Below are positions 60,130-64,000 of a stretch of 64,000 nt of DNA, piece by piece (position 1 is the first letter of the stretch; each line of letters begins with the position of its first letter). The notes under the pieces were generated by a model that saw nothing but the letters and a program-made list of their open reading frames with translations, did no database searches and had not been told where the DNA came from. The position numbers were made by a program, and so were the translations under genes. Origin of the DNA: Hymenolepis diminuta (taxonomy: Eukaryota > Platyhelminthes > Cestoda > Cyclophyllidea > Hymenolepididae); NCBI GenBank assembly GCA_900708905.1, contig CAADRB010000015.1, forward strand, positions 417,444-481,443. Direction: 5' to 3'.

Positions 60130-60650
60130 TGGAGTTAAGATAACAACTAATGGTTTGCAGCTAACAAATTACAACGGCAATAATGGTCACCAATTCGTAG
60201 CTGTCTGAGTAAGAGCCAACAGCAGTTGTAGGGTAGAACGCCAAGAGTTGATTTGGCGAAAAATGTATTCAAAGAAGCCGCAACGAGGATTGAAGAGAGT
60301 GAGAGAGATGGATAGAGGGAGGAGTGTGCTGAGGAAGAGAGGAGATGAAGCATAGGAGCCGGTGACTGACAGGCGAGCGTTTTTCTTTTTGGGTGGAAAA
60401 CAAGGCCAGCTTTATATGAGTCATATGGGTGAGGAAGCTCGGGAACATGGGTACAGATGTACTTTTTAGGTGAAAGGGGCGGTTATAGAAAGGGGGAAAT
60501 CGATGGACGTGTTTATACATGACAGATAGGGGTTATGCGTCATAGGGACATAAAAGACGTCACTTCAGCTTCGTGGGCGTAAAACCGAAGTATTGCCATA
60601 GTGAATGCGAATAAAAAGTAATCCTGGAAATGCATACAATCATCCTTCTG
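60130..60650 (+). repeat. Dispersed repeat family A, longest copy
   Basis: It contains an extra head (GCTAACAAATTACAACGGC) before GAACGCCAAGAGTTGATTTGG, then the GAGAGA block, GAGTCATATGGGTGAGGAAG, GGGGCGGTTATAGAAAG, AAATCGATGGACGTGTTTA, TATGCGTCATAGGGACATAAA, AACCGAAGTATTG and GCGAATAAAAAGTAATCC. It is the best template for a consensus. The 83-codon minus-strand ORF inside is incidental. Confidence 0.7.
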
Positions 60651-61354
60651 TATTCATACAGTTTACCCCAAAACAAAGCATAGAATCTATAGCCCTGAGC
60701 CGTATTCACCAGCCTTCTATCAACAACACGACCGCAGTAAAATCTGAATAGTACATTTAGCTATGAAAAAATTTAAATCTTAGCTGAATGAGTGTGGGTA
60801 TGAGGTAATTTAATAATTTTCATTCAAGTGAAAATCATTGTGGAAGATCGGAGAAAATAAACTAAGACAGGATATATGTATGCGTCAAAACGGTTTAAGT
60901 TTGCATTTGTTTAATAAAAATGTTTCATAGAAAAAACTGTTTAAGAAAAGCTGAAATAGTTTAAATGAAAACAGTTTCGCCCAACAGCCGTATTCAGTGG
61001 TATCAGAATATCAGGTAAGGGCCTTGGGATTGATCTGCATTTACGCTTCACCTTGACTCGTTTAGTTTGATCCAATTCAAAATGATGTTTGCGCTTAGGT
61101 ATTTGTATATGTTAATCGTCAAATATAAATCCTAGTTAGATTTCCCAATTTCACCTTATTATATCTTGATTTTCTTGATTTTTTCAGTCATATTACGTGA
61201 ACATATTCTATTTAGAAAAAAAGGTCAATAAATATCATGTAGTATTTGTAAGCTTTAGACATCTTAAATAGGGGGTTTCATAACATTTCCGGTAATAACG
61301 TGAGGTCTATCGGGACAACATCGATGGAATAGATAGGGTAAGTCAAGCCACCCA

Positions 61355-61482
61355 TGTCGCCAGATCAGTTCGGTGGCAGGCAAGCCACCTGTTGTAATCT
61401 GTCCTTCTCTCTAGGGTACCATAACAGACTCTTAGATTCCTCAAGACATTGCACTAACTACAAACACGACCCGACAACGTCA
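61355..61482 (-). repeat. Left (3') LTR segment of the Gypsy relic
   Basis: This segment matches 63597-63700 in the same orientation. Both begin TGTCGCCA. The left copy then carries about 30 extra bases before the shared TAATCTG, and the two stay alignable through CAAACACGACCC. Beyond 61482 similarity is lost except for a short ATTTATT-containing stretch, so the LTRs are old or rearranged. Confidence 0.65.
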
Positions 61483-61786
61483 CGATACAAAACGACCCAA
61501 ACCACTATATCAACACAAGACGCACGTTTTCGTATCGATTTATTTTATGCGTCATTTACAACCATAATGTAAATAAATTCGTTTGAATAAAAGGGAATTA
61601 AAAGGTGAAAAATAAAGAATCTTATTTTGGGAAGAATTATTTTGGGAAAAATATTATTTTGTTATATGCAACACACCCGTTCGTAGATTTGATCACACGT
61701 TCGCCTTTGTTGTGAGATCGACCGGAAGACGAGGGAGATGCCATCGAGTCCTAGTGGTACATGGGGGATAATATCTTGATCGTTTC

Positions 61787-62230
61787 TTATCGTTGCACTA
61801 CATCGGGGATCACAGGCTGTTCGGGAGTTAGAGAACTGTAAGATATAGAACACAAAAAATTAATATTATCAAGACTATTTAAAGAATGATGGTTTTCACA
61901 ATTCAACAAATCAAACCCTCCTGGTTTGAGTTCTTTGTGATGACGAAATCGAGTGCCCTTTCCGTTCTCCACGTCGTAGATGCCACCGCCATATGGCTTG
62001 GTGATTATGGCAGCTTTCCATCGGTGATTTAAATTTTGATTGAGGGTATACACAAGATCGCACACGCTACGTGCGCGCATCGGGTCACACTTTGTCGGAA
62101 CAAAAAGTTGTTTTGATAAAAACATCTCTTCACACGCTGTCCTTAAGTTTTGACCTCTAAATTCTGCTCCGCGGGTGGATTGTACTAACACGGCGGGAGA
62201 TCGCCTTAGATGAATAATCAATCGGAGCAA
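61787..62230 (-). pseudogene. Integrase C-terminal relic
   Basis: A 147-codon frame carries landmarks of the Ty3/Gypsy integrase tail: RRSPAVL with GQNLRT (family form SPAEL...GRxLRT), then a DLVYTLNQN core with HRWKAAI, KPYGGGIYDV (GPY/F-like module) and RHHKELKP. The catalytic DDE core is absent. The frame opens with chance codons, so it is the tail of a larger polyprotein cut by the internal deletion. A further stretch to about 61660 can be read through two stops. Confidence 0.7.
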
Positions 62231-62639
62231 GATCAGGCAAAATGTAGATTTAAACTGTGCACTGGGTCCGTAACAAGCATTTCTGGCACACTACGAGTTT
62301 AGGAAGAGTAAAGATAGCTGATTTGCATACTGTCGGTGAGAGTAGAGTAACATCGGACCCTTTCGAATGTAAATGTGTTATCGTAGTGTATGTCGCACCT
62401 TTAGTGTATCCGGAGTGGTAAGTTAGAGCTGAGTTCTGGAAAAATCTGGTTTCGGTGATTGAATATGAATAGAAGGATGAGGAATTTTGGTAATAGATAG
62501 ACACTGGTTGCGTCCTCTCACGAGATTTACCGCATTCGTAGGTTCGAGAGTAGATGTCTGGTGGGTTTCGTTTTCGTCATGGGAATTGGATAAGGTTGAG
62601 CTCATCGATTCAGTCTAGACCCATTAGGTTAATATTTCG

Positions 62640-62760
62640 ATCTATAACGTAGCACCCCTTGAAGATCGTCTTCTCTAAGAATGTAGTCTCGTATGGCATC
62701 GATACGCAGAGTTGCACAGCATTAGATATCGGAGCCAGTGTCAATCATAGCTCTGCCTCA
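62640..62760 (-). pseudogene. Retropepsin relic with the DTGS active-site motif
   Basis: On the minus strand 62742-62725 reads Asp-Thr-Gly-Ser-Asp-Ile, the catalytic signature of retrotransposon aspartic proteases, preceded by Met-Ile. The very next codon is TAA. The segment follows the zinc knuckle by about 70 bp, the expected gag-to-protease order. Roughly 25-30 further codons can be read before the frame is lost. Confidence 0.65.
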
Positions 62761-62816
62761 TCTGAGTTAATGCTCTCTTATTTTGTCTCGTTGAATTGTT
62801 CGTAGAATATTCTGGG

Positions 62817-63415
62817 TAGAAGTATTCTTTGTGGCCATTGACATTGCAGTTCTGGCAGCGACGTCTTCGATAGGACAGTCTCGGTGATCAGCATCCTGAT
62901 AGTGCCTGCTTTCGGTATTCGTCGGATAATTGTTGGAGAGGAAGTGGGTCCTCTTGGTCGATGGATGATAGGTTATTTTCTGGTCCTTTCAAGTTGAACA
63001 CTCGCGGTTAACAGTCCTGCATCAGATTCGGGGCTGTAACGGGACTTTTTGGCGTCGGATTTCTTGTCCAAGAGGGACAGAAGTTTGAGTCGAATCTAAG
63101 CATGGCAAGGAGATCGGAGACCAAGAATGAAAATGAGACATCCGAATAGGTTTTCTTCGAGAGAACCAAATCGGAAATTAGTGCAAAGTCGGTTAACGAT
63201 ACCTATACGGTAGTAAACATTTTCATCTCCACTTATGGTCAAGTTGGAGAGGGAACTGTTGTCACCAACGCCCGAACCTAATTTGCTAATCATCTTTTCA
63301 TAAGTTAGATCGGCAGGATCCATCGGCTGAAAGAAGGATGAACATTGGTAATTGTCGCTTTTGTTAAATTCACGAAGCAGAACGGTGATTCGAGTGGCGT
63401 GGGGAGATCTGTCAT
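62817..63415 (-). pseudogene. Gag relic with a broken zinc knuckle
   Basis: A frame starting at the ATG at 63415 and a second starting at 63323 (DPADLTYEKMISKL) together cover a capsid-like region. It includes LCTNFRFGSLEENLFGCLIF, resembling Ty3/Gypsy gag capsid segments. A stop follows RSPCHA and the frame then continues. Near the end, 62857-62817 encodes C-x2-C-x4-H-x4-Y in the context CQNCNVNGHKEYFY. This is a CCHC nucleic-acid-binding knuckle whose last cysteine has become tyrosine. Frame changes and stops make it non-functional. Confidence 0.7.
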
Positions 63416-63596
63416 GATGTTCTTATAAATATCAACGTGTTGAATATATCATGTCGAAAAAGTTTCATCAGTAAAAGGATTATGATAAAATATACCCATA
63501 TTTTCACGTAGTCTTTTGGATCCTTTGTAGACATTGATAAATGTTTCTCACAATTGAAGAGATTCGGGCTTCCACATCCGCGTAATTCGATAACTG

Positions 63597-63790
63597 TGTC
63601 GCCAAACTATTATAATCTGCTCTTCTCTGTAAGATACCGTAACCGACTTTCAGATTCCCTAAAACATTGTACTAATTACAAACACGACCCAACAACATCA
63701 ACGCAATTTATTAGTAGGTAAATTAGGTTTGTATACAAGATGTCAGTCATGTCTTGTCGTCGGTGTCTCAGCGTGGTGTTAGACACCTGT
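63597..63790 (-). repeat. Right (5') LTR segment of the Gypsy relic
   Basis: The part 63597-63700 pairs with the left LTR. The outer part probably continues past 63700 but has no visible partner on the left. It includes an inverted pair GGTGTCT (63762-63768) and AGACACC (63781-63787), able to form a 7-bp stem. The outer boundary is not determined and may lie further right. Confidence 0.5.
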
Positions 63791-64000
63791 TTACGTATCT
63801 ATGTACAAACATGCAAACACACAACGAGACCACATGTGGACACTATAGTGGAGATCTTATCGCCAGTTAATCATTTCTAATCGCCAGGTGTTGATAGACA
63901 TCTGCCGGCTATTGCATTTCTTATGATGAAACTGATAGTTTTCCGAAATATTTTTCTTGTTGAGGGGATATTGTGAAGAAATTAGGCTCAAAAATATGCT

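Larger units (their letters stand above)
61355..63700 (-). mobile_element. Internally deleted Ty3/Gypsy LTR retrotransposon relic
   Basis: Read on the minus strand, the element runs from a right-hand repeat through gag, an aspartic protease motif and an integrase tail to a left-hand repeat. Reverse transcriptase and RNase H are not visible, so about 2-3 kb of pol seems to be missing. The direct repeats share TGTCGCCA and then TAATCTG followed by about 85 bp of clear similarity (61395-61482 and 63613-63700). Stops and frame shifts interrupt every domain, so it cannot move on its own. The order gag-PR-IN with this integrase tail fits Ty3/Gypsy. No convincing primer-binding site or polypurine tract was found, and the outer LTR ends are uncertain. 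Confidence 0.8.

Noticed and set aside
1..64000. CRISPR arrays, prokaryotic operons, rRNA genes or an intact mobile-element ORF
   Set aside because: No regularly spaced short repeats, no tandem intronless gene blocks, and every mobile-element frame found is interrupted.

Overview
The window is about two thirds A+T and reads as animal nuclear DNA. It is intron-rich, full of old interspersed repeats, and interrupted by two assembly gaps (26661-26722 and 59236-59402). The one well resolved gene is split by phase-consistent introns, mostly 65-79 nt. Low GC, very short introns, tRNA-derived SINE-like repeats and a Ty3/Gypsy relic together suggest a parasitic flatworm (tapeworm or fluke). That is an inference; no marker in the window fixes the species. 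There are no bacterial operons, rRNA genes or CRISPR arrays.

Layout. 1-34 kb has no intact gene that I can support. It holds decayed copies of at least four dispersed repeat families, called A to D here, and a diverged pair of coding-like segments (31.6 and 32.9 kb). 34.67-37.36 kb holds a complete minus-strand SLC13-family (sodium/dicarboxylate-citrate) transporter gene. It has nine coding exons, a predicted 577-residue protein, a probable 71-nt 5'UTR intron, a TATA box, CCAAT boxes and an upstream Z-DNA-prone tract. 38-48 kb is repeat-bearing intergenic DNA with an inverted pair of another coding-like relic (42.6 and 44.1 kb). At 48.34-48.65 kb two tandem RFX X-box motifs sit about 150 bp upstream of a 44-codon ORF that ends in a canonical splice donor, a candidate first exon of a ciliary gene. 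48.65-53.3 kb is very AT-rich. 53.5-53.82 kb is a small island of coding potential of uncertain strand. At 56.1-59.09 kb a promoter-like stretch, a candidate non-coding exon and one long plus-strand exon encode a predicted 677-residue, basic, Ser/Pro-rich protein that I do not recognise. 61.36-63.7 kb is a minus-strand, internally deleted Ty3/Gypsy LTR retrotransposon. It has gag with a broken zinc knuckle, a protease DTGS motif and an integrase tail, between degraded direct repeats.

The two best genes are unrelated and lie on opposite strands about 20 kb apart, so no shared pathway is implied. The items most worth a second look are the X-box candidate first exon, the altered SNT-type motifs of the SLC13 protein, the unrecognised 677-residue protein and the coding island at 53.5 kb. 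All repeat families were aligned by eye, so their boundaries are approximate.
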